From the NCBI RefSeq assembly GCF_965363235.1, contig NC_134839.1, positions 73,112,910 to 73,176,909 of the forward strand: 64,000 nt of DNA. Direction: 5' to 3'. The translations under genes were made by a program, and so were the position numbers. The stretch is from Mytilus galloprovincialis. Lineage: Eukaryota > Mollusca > Bivalvia > Mytilida > Mytilidae. The stretch's first letter is position 1. The number at the start of each line of letters is the position of its first letter. The notes beneath the pieces are model-generated. The model had not been told where the DNA came from and did no database searches. It saw nothing but the letters and a program-made list of their open reading frames with translations. Below, piece after piece: positions 45,801-55,650 of the stretch.

Positions 45801-48800
45801 AAAATACCACTTAAGGCCAGTGTCTTGCCTGAATAAGAGAAGCTTGCTAGTGAAGACGTGCCCTTACTCTAAGATCGATTATGAATAATAAGAATTCATG
45901 AACCTCAAGAAATCTGACGTACCCATAATTGACAATCCTGACACGAAATTATCAATTAACATTTATCCGTTTCAGATCCGTTCATCATCCATTTTATCCG
46001 TTATACGTCCGGTAGAAGTCCGTTTCACATTCGTTCAACATCAATTTTATCCGTTAAACCACAAGCAAATGCCACCAAAGGGCAGTGTCTGGACTGAATT
46101 AAAGCTGCTTGATTGTGAAGACGTGCCCTTACTCTAAGATCGATTATGAATATTAAGAATTCATGAATCTTAAGAAAGGCTAATTGGCATTTCAGACGCG
46201 AAATTTTCAATTGGCATTTATCCGTTTAAGATCGGTTCATCATCCGTTTAATCCGTTATACGTCCAATAGAAGTCCGTTTCACATTCGTTCAACATCCGT
46301 TTTATCCGTTAGACGTCCGTTAGAAGTCCGTTGGTGAATTTATCTGCCAGACTTCAAACGGATGTATAACGGACACGTTACGAATACAAAACGGAAGTGA
46401 AACGGACGAGTACCGTACAAAACAGACGCCTACCGGACGTTCAACGGACATTTCATCCAAAGGACGTCAGTTCAAAGTTTTGAACATGCTCAAAATTTTC
46501 CACCAGACAGAACGGACGTCGACGGATTAAGGGCATACGATACAGTTTTGATCCTGTATTTACAAGTTGATGAAAATTTGCATATAGGCTATTTTAAACC
46601 TGATCAAATCAAATATGTTAAAAAAAATATACCTTCATGTGCTACTTTTTGAGTAAATTGGGGTTCAAATTTCAGATATTTCCTTAAAATACGGATGCGT
46701 GGACATATTTTTCCTTTCGATAGAAATACATAACTTTTTTGTTTTAAAAGATAAACACGATCTGTTTTTTGTTAAATTATTTGTAATTTGTGTGTTATAT
46801 AAATATTGCATAAATTTGTACATTTTATTTTTACAAATAACTCAAATTTATCAAATGATCATGAATGTAGGTAAAAACCGTAATTTTTGGATGTATATTT
46901 ATCAAATTTTAAAAAATTGCACTATTTACGTTTTCGTGAAAATTGGTACACATAATCTTCTTCCGTAATCAAACCAAATGTCATTTTAAAAAAGGGGGGT
47001 CCATGAACTCGTTTTCAAGTTAAATCAGTTTGAATGCTAAAAAATAGCTGAAAAATGCATCTTTTCCCGATAAGTCACCGTTTGACGTCGCGAAAATAAC
47101 AATTTACGTTAGCAACGTCATTACCTCCCCTGTAACTGTATCGTATGCCCTTAAACGTACGCTAAACTGACATGCAACGGATATGGACGGACGTCTAGCG
47201 GACATGAACGGATTGAAAAAAGTTATCCGTTAGGCATTTGTTCGAGCTATCTTGGTCAAAGTATTGCTGCTGAAATGAACACAAGCTATTCTTAATTCCA
47301 TTATTTTTCTCCTGTCGTTCATACATGTACCTAAATATGCGAAATCTTGTAGCGACAACTTACAAATAAAGTCAGGAGTTATTTTTCCTGGTGAAAAATG
47401 CCAACTTGGAAACGTAAACCACACCGATTTAAAACTGGTTCCATTTCTTTCATTTTCATTTTATCATGTAAAGGTGTTCATGAATTAAACGTCCGTCAAA
47501 AATATCCGCGTTCGTTTTTTTTTCCGACAATTTCCGTTATTGACTTCCCGACTTTTACTTCATCATCATAATGATACAACCACTTTTACTACATCATCAT
47601 AATGATACAACCACTGAACATAAAGTTGAACGAACCGAATATAATACAGATGTCTTTACTGAACATATTAATGAAAATTATAATCTACTGAATATAAAGA
47701 AAGCGGGACTGCTGAAGGTATTACATGATGTACTGCAAATAATATTGAATCTACTGAACATAATGTCGAAAGTACTGAACATAATGAAAAATGTACTGAA
47801 TATAACGTCAGAAGTACCGAACATAATTAAAATACCACTGCATATAATAATGAAACTACTGAACATAATAACTAAAGCACCGAATATAATGTAAAAACTA
47901 CTAAACATAATGTAATAACTACTGAACATAATGTAATAACTACTGAACATAATGTAATAACTACTGAACATAATAGGATATCTACTGAACATAATATACA
48001 TACTACTGAACATAATGCATAAAGTACCAAACATATTAAACAATCAACATCAGAAGATAGTCATGGCGTTCCATACAAAACATTTCAGCTGATGTGGGTA
48101 TAAGTAGCACTGACAGACTTGAACTATCCCTTTTCGTTAGTCTGTGTGCGGTGTTGTGGACTTTAGAGGAATTTTGTACTTTAACGATGCCACAAGTCTT
48201 ATCCAGTTTGTTTCGAAATAAAAACGTTTTTGCATTAAACTAGATAAGCAAACATGTGTGATAGTTTAAGAGTGCAGACCTTTCTACAACCGTTGGATAC
48301 ATATAATGTGTACACTTTTAAAAATTGTGACTTGGATGGAATGTTGTCTCATTGCCACTCTTACCACATCTTCTTATATCTATGTATTCACATTTCATTT
48401 CAGTCATTTTCTAAACAAATATGATCAAATTAAAAGTCAATTGGAGATACATTAACTTGTTTTAACACAAAAACATGAATTCAGTAAAACCGGTTTATTG
48501 TAATCTCAAACTTCCCTTAAAACTATCGCTCCATCTTAATCAGTAGATATACATCAAAATCACGAATGTCTTACCATTCTTACGTACCATTGAACCAATC
48601 GACGTAAATATACATGCATCTTAAGAGTTCATCATCATTTGAAGATTTGTTTTATCCTTTTGTAATCTTAGTGGTTTTCTTTTAGTTGTACCCGTGCTGT
48701 ACCTAATAAAAGCGCTATAGAACATTTAAAGATCTTTCATCCTATTGACTGTAAGTGAAACTATAGGGTTTGGGACATTGGCATATTTCTTCTTTTATAC

Positions 48801-51800
48801 TTTATGGATTAACTTTTAACATATTAGTACATTGTATTTATCTTATTTAGTACCTTGTCTGTACACAGTCATATGATTGACACCACATTTTTCCTCTGAA
48901 TTTCCAGGACAATCTACAGCATCACAGTTATCTGCAGGCATGCCATTAACTAGATGATTATAGCAGTAGCACTTGTTTACCTAAAAATAGAAGAAGAAAA
49001 AATGTTTTACCGACTTTTCACCAACTTCTGTATTTGGTGAATTGGTATAAGAAGCTGTTTAAGTGCCAACGAGACAACTCACTATCCACGTCACAATTTG
49101 TAAAAGAAAACCATTTATATAAAGGTCTAAGTACGGTCTTCATCACGAGCCTTAATTCAGACCGAGCAGCATGCTATTATAAATAGCCCCTAAATGACTA
49201 CACGTGTAAAACCATTCAAACAGGGAAACAAACGGTAATCAATATAAAAAACGAGAAACACTTATGAACCACATCAACAAACGACAACTACTGAATATCA
49301 GGTTCCTGACTTAGAATGGTTTGAGAATTAAGTTTTTATTTGCATCAAATTCAGATGTAGTAAATCTACTTAAGAAATACAGACAATAAGCAAGATATCT
49401 AACAAAATTTCTAATGCACAAAGTGTTTGCTCGAATATGTTGTTGAAATCGTCATAGATCATTAAATAATAAGTCAGTCATCTAACAGCGAGAAATGAGC
49501 GTTGCCTTTGAAAAATAATAAAACTTTTTAATGTATTCGCGTTATTTGAAGATAGATATGAAATAACACATTCTGCAAATTTTTTAATAAACTTTAAAAT
49601 AAAAGGAAAATTTATTAAAGTGAACATTCAAATGATATTCCCCATATAAACCTGATGCAAAGTACTAGTAATTAAATTAGGTAACTACTCTTGGCTGTTT
49701 CTTCATAATTATATTACTGTCAATTTAAGAGAAATGCGAACGATACATGTACCAGAGGGACATTCAAACTCACAAATCCAATAAAAAAACCGATAACGCC
49801 ATTCCAAAAAAAAAAAAGAAAAAGACAAACAGACAAATAATAGCACACAAGACACAACATAGAAAACTAAAGACTTAAGCATCACTAACCCCGCCAAAAC
49901 TGGGGGTGATCATAGGTGCTCCGGAAGGATTATCAGATCATTTTCCACACGTGAAACCCGTCGTGTTGCTCATGTTACATGTATTACAAACCCGGTAAAT
50001 AGTCTAATAGAGTAGGTCATATTCGTGAAAAGGGAAGGGGATTGTTGTTACGACATAAGGAACATATTTGATATAAAATGATGCAATTTTATACTTTTTT
50101 GCGATGTATACGTGCAGTCTATTCGTTTGTACTTATTTGGTATAGTCAAAATTCCTTGAAACATCAAGAATCAAAGCTTCTTTTACAAAGTGCAATCTAT
50201 AGATAGATACCTGAACACCAATGAAGTCAAACGACTTATCTGAACAGAATGAAACACAGTTTGCTAAATGGTTGTTTGTCATTACTGTTTCCTTTGCTGC
50301 TGCTTTCACAAGAAAACAACCTGTAATATAAACAAGTATTCATGAAAACATACTGTCCTATAAACAATCAATCAACAAAACCATCTACAATCAACAAAAC
50401 GACACAAATAAAATTGAGAAAGGAAATGGGGAATGTGTCAAAGCGACAACAACCCGACCATAGAGCAGACAACAGCCGAAGGCCACCAATGGGTCTTCAA
50501 TGTAGCGAGAATTCCCGCACCCGTAGGTGTCCTTCAGCTGGTCCCTAAAATATGTATACTAGTACAGTGATAATGGACGTCATACTAAACTCCGAATTAT
50601 ACACAAGAAACTAAAATTAAAAATCATACAAGACGAACAAAGGCCAGATCGAGGCTCCTGACTTGGGACAGGCGCAAAATTGCGGCGGGGTTAAACAAGC
50701 ATGAAACCGTTCAAAATCTTTAGTCTAAAGATTACAATTAAAGTTAATCATAAGATGATATATTATCGTTTTGAAAAATATTTCGGCACAACAATAGATC
50801 TTGGTTGGTGTCAAATCTTTTTTTCAAAAATGAAACAATACAATCTGAAAATTTCTATAATCATCTTCCAACAAATCTTAATTGTCAGGGTAACTAGGAA
50901 TGCTATATATATGCATGGTGAAACTTAAGTAATATTACCAATTCAAAATTTAACTTAAGAATCTTCGAGGTACTTCTTGATTTCAAAAGTAGATGTGGTT
51001 ACTATTTTAAATATTAATAAGTCGTAAATACGATAAAGCTTTAGTACTAAACTTTAAAATTTCGAAATATAACTGCATATTCAGAATCTCTAGCTTTCAT
51101 AAGTAGTTGTACAGTTGTGAAGTTATTTTATGATAAGTTATTAGTAATATATATTGTCAAAACAGAAAAATTCTACCTACCATAGTTTTGAGACCATGGT
51201 TTATTAGTCAGGACTTCAGTGACAGAACAGAATCTAGCAGCATTTATAAATTCAGTGCCATAACTAAGCAGGACTCCACTTATACTTTCACAGTACAATT
51301 CTGCATCGTTTTTAGTTTCTTTTAGGTGGAATACTTTGATTGTACCAAACGTTCCTGGGAAAAAATCATATATACCCTTATTCAAATATGAAAAAAAACA
51401 GAGATTATTTTAGGGTTTATGTAAATGAGTCAGCAACATACCGACACAACCGATCAAGAGACATCTATAAGTCAGCACAGTCTCCAACCATAGAAAGGTT
51501 TTACACATTATATCAAGCTGCAAATCATCTTAAATTGATATAGAATTCAAAGAGAAACTATCAAAGATCGGTAATCAACTCAAAATACTCAAATGAATCC
51601 AGGATTGGTAGGAAACCAGCTTGAAATAACAAGTTAACAAAAGTTGTTTAGGGCATTATAAGACATGTAACTCTGAGGTCCCGTACTTGGTATCGGTTCA
51701 TTACTGTAACAATGTTAGATAGTTTTATTAGAACCCAACCATCCACCTTTTAAAATCAATATTTACACTGTCATATGACTGTTTACCATTAACAGTAATG

Positions 51801-53625
51801 TTATCTCAAACTCATGGATGACCTTCAATTGAACTATTAAATTGTTATTTGACTGTTCACATAAATGTTGTGAAAAATATTAATATTGAATATAATTAAG
51901 TAGAAATATTAAAATAAGGTAACAATGAAATGTTCGTGTATTTTCATGCATTGTTTTTAAGCTATATCTAAATATACTGATTTAAAACATAGATATATTT
52001 CTACTATATACATGGATATATTCCTGTGGGCATCTTTTATTAACAGATGTTTAATTTTATGAGCAGAATATGATTATAGACGTATGGTAAGAACAGCAAA
52101 ATATTTCTCATGATTAAAACTGCCTTGAAGGCTCTACAATATTTGTGTTTATTCTCTGGCTATACTGGTGTCATGCATTCATTTGACCATGTTGTTGATA
52201 TAAAGTCTGAACTGCAAACTAACAAACCCTCTGCATAAGAATTTTCCTAACAAACATATCATATTTGCAATACAGAGAAACATGCTTTACATATATGATT
52301 AATCTCCAGTTTAACAACAACAAAAACCAGCTAAAACTATCTCAAATGTACAAAGTAAACAATATTTCATCGTCATGTATTATTTAATTTCTCTATAAAA
52401 CGGTAAATATCATGGTTTCTCGTTGTTCATTCAGTTTTTCATGGTTATTTGCATCATCATCATCATTTGGTCTCTCTCTATTTAGTTGATAGTTGTCTCA
52501 ATACCTGTTATAGCACATCTGCTTATTTTTTTGTACTGTTAAGTCCGATACCTATATATTATGTTTACTAATCATGTCGCTTTTCAGACGTCTGTTATAT
52601 GTGCAAGTGTATTTAGTATTGCTTTGAAGATTATGCAATTGAGTTACAACAAAAGAACAGGATAACATTAATTTTGCTTGCTTTGCCTTAAGAGTCTCCG
52701 GATAAGAGGACCTTTTCATTAGTGTTTTTCAAAGACTTTTTCTTTATAAAAACGATACAAATTAGCAAAGCTATATACCTTATTACACTAATATATATGT
52801 TCATCTATATCATGTTTATGTACGCAAAATGAATATACATAAATGTATAAGTACCCGGCCACTTCCACTTGGTATTTTTTCCATCTGATGATTTAAGCCT
52901 TTCTCAACTGGTTTTTATAGTTCGTTAGTATGTTGTACTGTTATACATTGTACCAGGTTAGGGAGGTTGGGGTTCCGCTAACATGTTTAAACCCGCCACA
53001 TTATTTATGTATGTGCCTGTCCAAAATCAGGAGCCTGTAATTCAGTGGTTATCGCTTGTTTATGTGTTACATATTTGTTTTTCGTTAATTTTTTTTACAT
53101 AAATAAGGCCGTTAGTTTTCTCGTTTGAATTGTTTTACATTGTCTTATCGGGGCCTTTTCATAGCTGACTATGCGGTATGGGCTTTGCTCATTGTTAAAG
53201 GCCGTACGGTGACCTAAAGATGTTAATTGAGGTGTCAATTTGGTCTCTTGTGGAGAGTTGTCGCTTTGGAAAACATACCACATATTCTTTTTTATATTTA
53301 CATTGTGTAACAAGGCTTTTTAATAGAGTTTCTGTATAATGATGACATCATAGACATATGATGATGATATATGTAGCCCCATAATTATGTTTTAATAAAT
53401 GGCAAATATTTTAGAAACCACACTACTTAGTGTAAATAACGATGTTATATATACATACATGTATAATTAATAAAATATTTTTTTATCCTTTGTTACCTCC
53501 TGGTTTGAACGTTTAAAAATTATGGTTACTATGCACGATTGGATCTTTAAAAGATATATATTCAATATAAAGCGAATTAACTTACCCCTTGTAAGACAGC
53601 ATAATAATATCACAATTTTCAACAT
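39812..53625 (-). CDS. Gene C: membrane receptor with WSC domain between two CTLD halves and tyrosine-motif tail (425 aa)
   Basis: Eight exons join in phase: 53586-53625 (signal), 51181-51354, 50211-50320, 48854-48980, 42368-42472, 41771-41893, 40932-41007, 39812-40334. Signal MLKIVILLCCLTRG (an in-frame ATG 15 codons upstream is possible). The CTLD front half is degenerate: GTIKVFHL, DAELYC, no WxxA. The WSC domain has eight cysteines (NCVSFC, CYC, NCDAVDCPGNSEEKCG). CTLD back half: ECQYF and CNIKRNFIC. Short 41-residue Ser/Thr stalk with one Cys. Helix VIIAIMLCIFLAIVIVLAVV then FYKL and a basic KKRRQK. The 173-residue tail holds EPVYTAV, EPAYDEVY and SYVGL and ends DDDLY, possible SH2-docking tyrosines. 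The intron 42473-48853 contains a minisatellite and a 4-kb giant inverted repeat. One donor (GTCTTA after the CTLD back half) is weak. Same architecture as genes B and D. Confidence 0.82.
41130..41400 (+). repeat. Dispersed repeat family B copy
   Basis: From 'gttattggctttgaactaca' to 'tcattggcaagcatacacca', with an internal deletion compared with 5040-5650. In gene C's intron between transmembrane and stalk exons. Confidence 0.7.
42590..43495 (+). repeat. Minisatellite, about 23 copies of a 36-38-bp unit
   Basis: Unit approximately 'tgtataattgatgaatactt' followed by 'ccgatggttgttttttc'; I count about 23 units. Variation is mostly in the T-run length and a GTTATT/GTTTTT switch. In the last third three units carry an extra 'cgatgaatacttc' or similar partial duplication, an emerging higher-order form. 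Most units show almost no other change, pointing to recent expansion. It ends about 120 bp before gene C's CTLD back-half exon (42368-42472) in transcript sense. Confidence 0.95.
43690..43930 (+). mobile_element. tRNA-derived SINE-like element
   Basis: Head with 'ggtggtcgagcggtcagtct' (box A-like) and 'ggttgtgagttcgaatccgg' (box B), then body 'ttctctccggcttcctccac', ending 'attaatcaccaatcgaccaa'. Not a functional tRNA: the acceptor ends do not pair. Related to the copy at 2700-2960. It sits between the minisatellite and the giant inverted repeat. Confidence 0.75.
44160..44515. repeat. Degenerate 21-bp tandem repeat, left arm
   Basis: About 15 units of the form 'ttatgttcagtagtNNNNaca' in phase of 21 bp, so each unit is 7 codons and both strands stay largely open. 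On the minus strand the units read TEHN-type heptapeptides; on the plus strand LCSVVxx. Confidence 0.8.
44628..44831 (+). CDS. Short SAM-like open frame in the giant inverted repeat, left arm
   Basis: 67 codons: starts MEEMEAVLNRCGLRSQVGIF, then KITPDSFCKLSLQDVAYLG and DRRKIMELRIACVHF. The pattern (a short helix, 'L..F....I....L..L....L..LG..D...I..LR') resembles a SAM-type helical bundle; similar N-terminal segments occur in proteins of invertebrate transposons, as I recall. The right arm (47256-47462, minus strand) carries a related but divergent version. It ends in a stop soon after the helical region, so if it was once part of a transposase, that part is missing. Expression unlikely. Confidence 0.4.
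   Translation: MEEMEAVLNRCGLRSQVGIFHKKKITPDSFCKLSLQDVAYLGRIDRRKIMELRIACVHFSSNILNEQ
45815..46330 (+). repeat. Two-copy tandem duplication (about 265 bp) rich in TCCGTT
   Basis: The block with 'gtgaagacgtgcccttactc' and 'aagatcgattatgaat' occurs at about 45852 and 46117, each followed by runs of 'catccgttt', 'ccgttatacgtcc' and 'agaagtccgtttcacattcg'. After 46330 the inverse motif (AACGGA) takes over until about 46460. Confidence 0.8.
46531..47150. mobile_element. 620-bp piggyBac-like MITE flanked by TTAA
   Basis: Ends 'gggcatacgatacagtt' and its inverse 'aactgtatcgtatgccc', each bordered by TTAA (46527-46530 and 47151-47154), the target site of piggyBac-type transposons. No transposase; contents AT-rich. 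Inserted in the loop of the giant inverted repeat, hence younger than it. Confidence 0.85.
47620..48025. repeat. Degenerate 21-bp tandem repeat, right arm
   Basis: Inverted copy of the array at 44160-44515, with units 'actactgaacataatgtaat' on the plus strand reading TTEHNVI. Several neighbouring units (47890-47960) are nearly identical, so the array has expanded differently in the two arms. Confidence 0.8.
48854..50320 (-). other. WSC module of gene C (two exons)
   Basis: Exons 50211-50320 (110 nt) and 48854-48980 (127 nt), phases 1-0-1 as in gene B. Eight cysteines conserved; the usual TCGG is KCGV here. The second exon has exactly the same length as in genes B and D. Confidence 0.83.
49030..49320 (-). 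repeat. Dispersed repeat family B, subfamily 2
   Basis: Contains 'aagtgccaacgagacaactc', 'aggtctaagtacggtcttca' and 'tatcaggttcctgacttaga'. In the intron splitting gene C's WSC domain. Confidence 0.6.
50420..50700 (-). repeat. Dispersed repeat with 'caaagcgacaacaacccgac'
   Basis: Runs from 'gaaatggggaatgtgtcaaa' through 'caccaatgggtcttcaatgt' to 'cttgggacaggcgcaaaatt'. A repeat type I recall from mussel genomes; its right end shares the 'cctgacttgggaca' block with family B. In gene C's intron between CTLD front half and WSC. Confidence 0.5.
52840..53300 (+). repeat. Dispersed repeat family B, near full-length
   Basis: 'aagtacccggccacttccac', 'accaggttagggaggttggg', 'gtttaaacccgccacattat', 'gactatgcggtatgggcttt', ending 'ggaaaacataccacatattc'. 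Lies in gene C's first intron. Confidence 0.8.
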
Positions 53626-54479
53626 AGTTTCTGTTCTAACGTCAGAAACTTTTTCAAAAGAACACACACTTTGAGATAATCATAATAAAACCACAACAAT
53701 ACGATTTTAGGAGAGATGAAAACGGTTACATTTTTCGTTAGGTTATAAAATAAATGAATGCAAAAATCAGTGATGATTGTCTTGAGGCAATTCCGTATAA
53801 AACGTTGTGTTATTCACGAACTACTCCTTTCTAACGAAATGGCTGATAAAATCAGATATTATATGAAGTTACTTTAAATTTATTTATTTTTGATGAATAT
53901 TGTCCGTGACTGTTGGCAAGATGACATATGTACATTAAAACCGCAAATCAAGCTATATATGATACATTTTTAAAAATGTGTTTTTTAACAAGTTAAATGT
54001 GAATGAACAGGTATAATTATGTGTTATGATATTTGAATTTCCCGAAAGTGTATAAAAATTCAAAATTCACAAAGAAAATAATGGGGACCCCACTCATTTC
54101 CGAGAAAATGTGTGATTCAAAGTGTAGCAATTGTGTCTCAGGGTAAAAAAGAATGACCAGTCTTTGGCTACTTGTTATTTAGCATACAACATTTTTGGTA
54201 AAAGATCACTGTCAGGACAACCAACAAATTCAAGATATAGCGGCGGGTAGACCCTCTAGATTGTGCTCAGTTAAAACGAGTGTCTCTACAGTAAAAGAAA
54301 AAATAATATTGGTTGATGTACTTATCTTGTGTGCATTTTGAAATAATAATACAATTTCTTTTGGTGTAGGTTGTATTTAAGCTTCTGCCATCCGTTGGTG
54401 TCCGTCCGTCCGTCCGTCCGTAGTAAACTTTTTCAAAATGTATTCTACTATTCTATTGTAAATATAACGGAATTTGATT

Positions 54480-54690
54480 AGACTGTCGTACAAAGTAAGA
54501 GGTTTAATTCACCATTTTCTACATTTGAAAATGCCTGTACCAAGTCAGGAATATGAGAGTTCTTGTACATTAGTTTTTAATGTGTTTTGTCATTTAATTT
54601 TGCCATGTGATTAGGGACTTTCCGATTTGATTTTCCTCCGAGTTCAGTATTTTTGTGATTTTTCTTTCTACTCTGAAACCACAGGACATA
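54480..54690 (+). repeat. Dispersed repeat family D copy
   Basis: 'tgcctgtaccaagtcaggaa', 'tgtgattagggactttccga', 'cgagttcagtatttttgtga'. Upstream (transcript sense) of gene C. Confidence 0.7.
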
Positions 54691-55139
54691 ATTTTACCTA
54701 AATATTCCTAAGGGAATCTATTTTAGAAATTATATCGGGAATTTGGTCCATCTTTAAACATTATCGCTGTTGCTGAAAATAGCACATAAGGAAACAATGC
54801 CGTTTATTGACAAAATCTCAATTATAGTGAAAAGAACAAAGCTGTCGGAGAAGAACTGATTAGCAAATGTTTATATGAGAAAACTTTTGAAAAAAAAAGA
54901 ATTAGCCAACATTGCATAACTGAATATTGTCCTTAAATAAAGATTCATTTTACCGATTTTTATAAGTTTGCTATTTGATAGGTTTAAACTGTAAACAGCC
55001 AAAATGTTCACCAATACAGTATTTACAAAACGTGCCACTAAAAACGATTTTATAAATAAGCAAACACAATTGATTGAAAGAATATCAAAAGTCATTAAAG
55101 ATGTGTCCAAAGTACATAGATGCCGCACTTGCTCTATCA

Positions 55140-55650
55140 TTTTCTATGTTCAGTAGACAGTAAAATTGGGGTCAACACTCTAATTTTGAGTTAGAAAGAT
55201 CTTATCATAGGAAACATGTGCACTAAGTTTCAAGTTTGTTGGAATTTTTGAATTTTTGAATCCGCCAAAATATTCCATATAATACCTTTTTGAATGAAAA
55301 CCTGCGAAAATAACCCGCTATACGGTACTTTGCCCAAAAATTTAACCTGAAGCGGGCATTAATATTTGCAATGTTCAGTGGACCGTGAAATTGGGGTTAA
55401 AGCTCTAATTTGACAATAAATTTAGAAAGGTCATTTAAAAGTGAAGATGTGTATTAAGTTTCAATTTGATTGGACTGCAACTTCTTCAAAAACAACCTTG
55501 ACCAACAGCTTTAACCTTAAGCGGGACAGACGAACGAACGTTGAACGAATGAATGAACGAACGAACGAACGGACGGACGGACAAAGGAACGAACTGATGC
55601 ACAGACCGGAACACAATAATACTAGGCGGGGCATACAAATAAATATCAAA
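55140..55650 (-). mobile_element. GGGGCAT-bordered dispersed repeat, inverted copy
   Basis: Same family as 15217-15680: 'gtgaaattggggttaaagct', the (GAAC)n/(GGAC)n run at about 55530-55582 and 'aggcggggcatacaaata' near the right end. Contains two internal units, one starting near 55150 and one near 55370. Confidence 0.75.

Larger units (their letters stand above)
44090..48073. mobile_element. 4-kb giant inverted repeat (foldback DNA element) flanked by TA
   Basis: Left end 'tggaacgccatgactgtctt' (44090) and right end its inverse 'tagtcatggcgttcca' (to 48073); TA lies outside both ends (44088-44089, 48074-48075). Arms of about 730 bp (44090-44818) and 820 bp (47256-48073) are inverted copies, with indels and point differences, across the 21-bp repeats, the 'aagtcgggaagtcaataacg' block and a short SAM-like open frame. 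Between them lie a C-run, a tandem duplication, clustered CCGTT/AACGG motifs and a nested TTAA-flanked MITE. The layout fits a non-autonomous DNA transposon with very long terminal inverted repeats. It lies entirely in a gene C intron. Confidence 0.8.
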
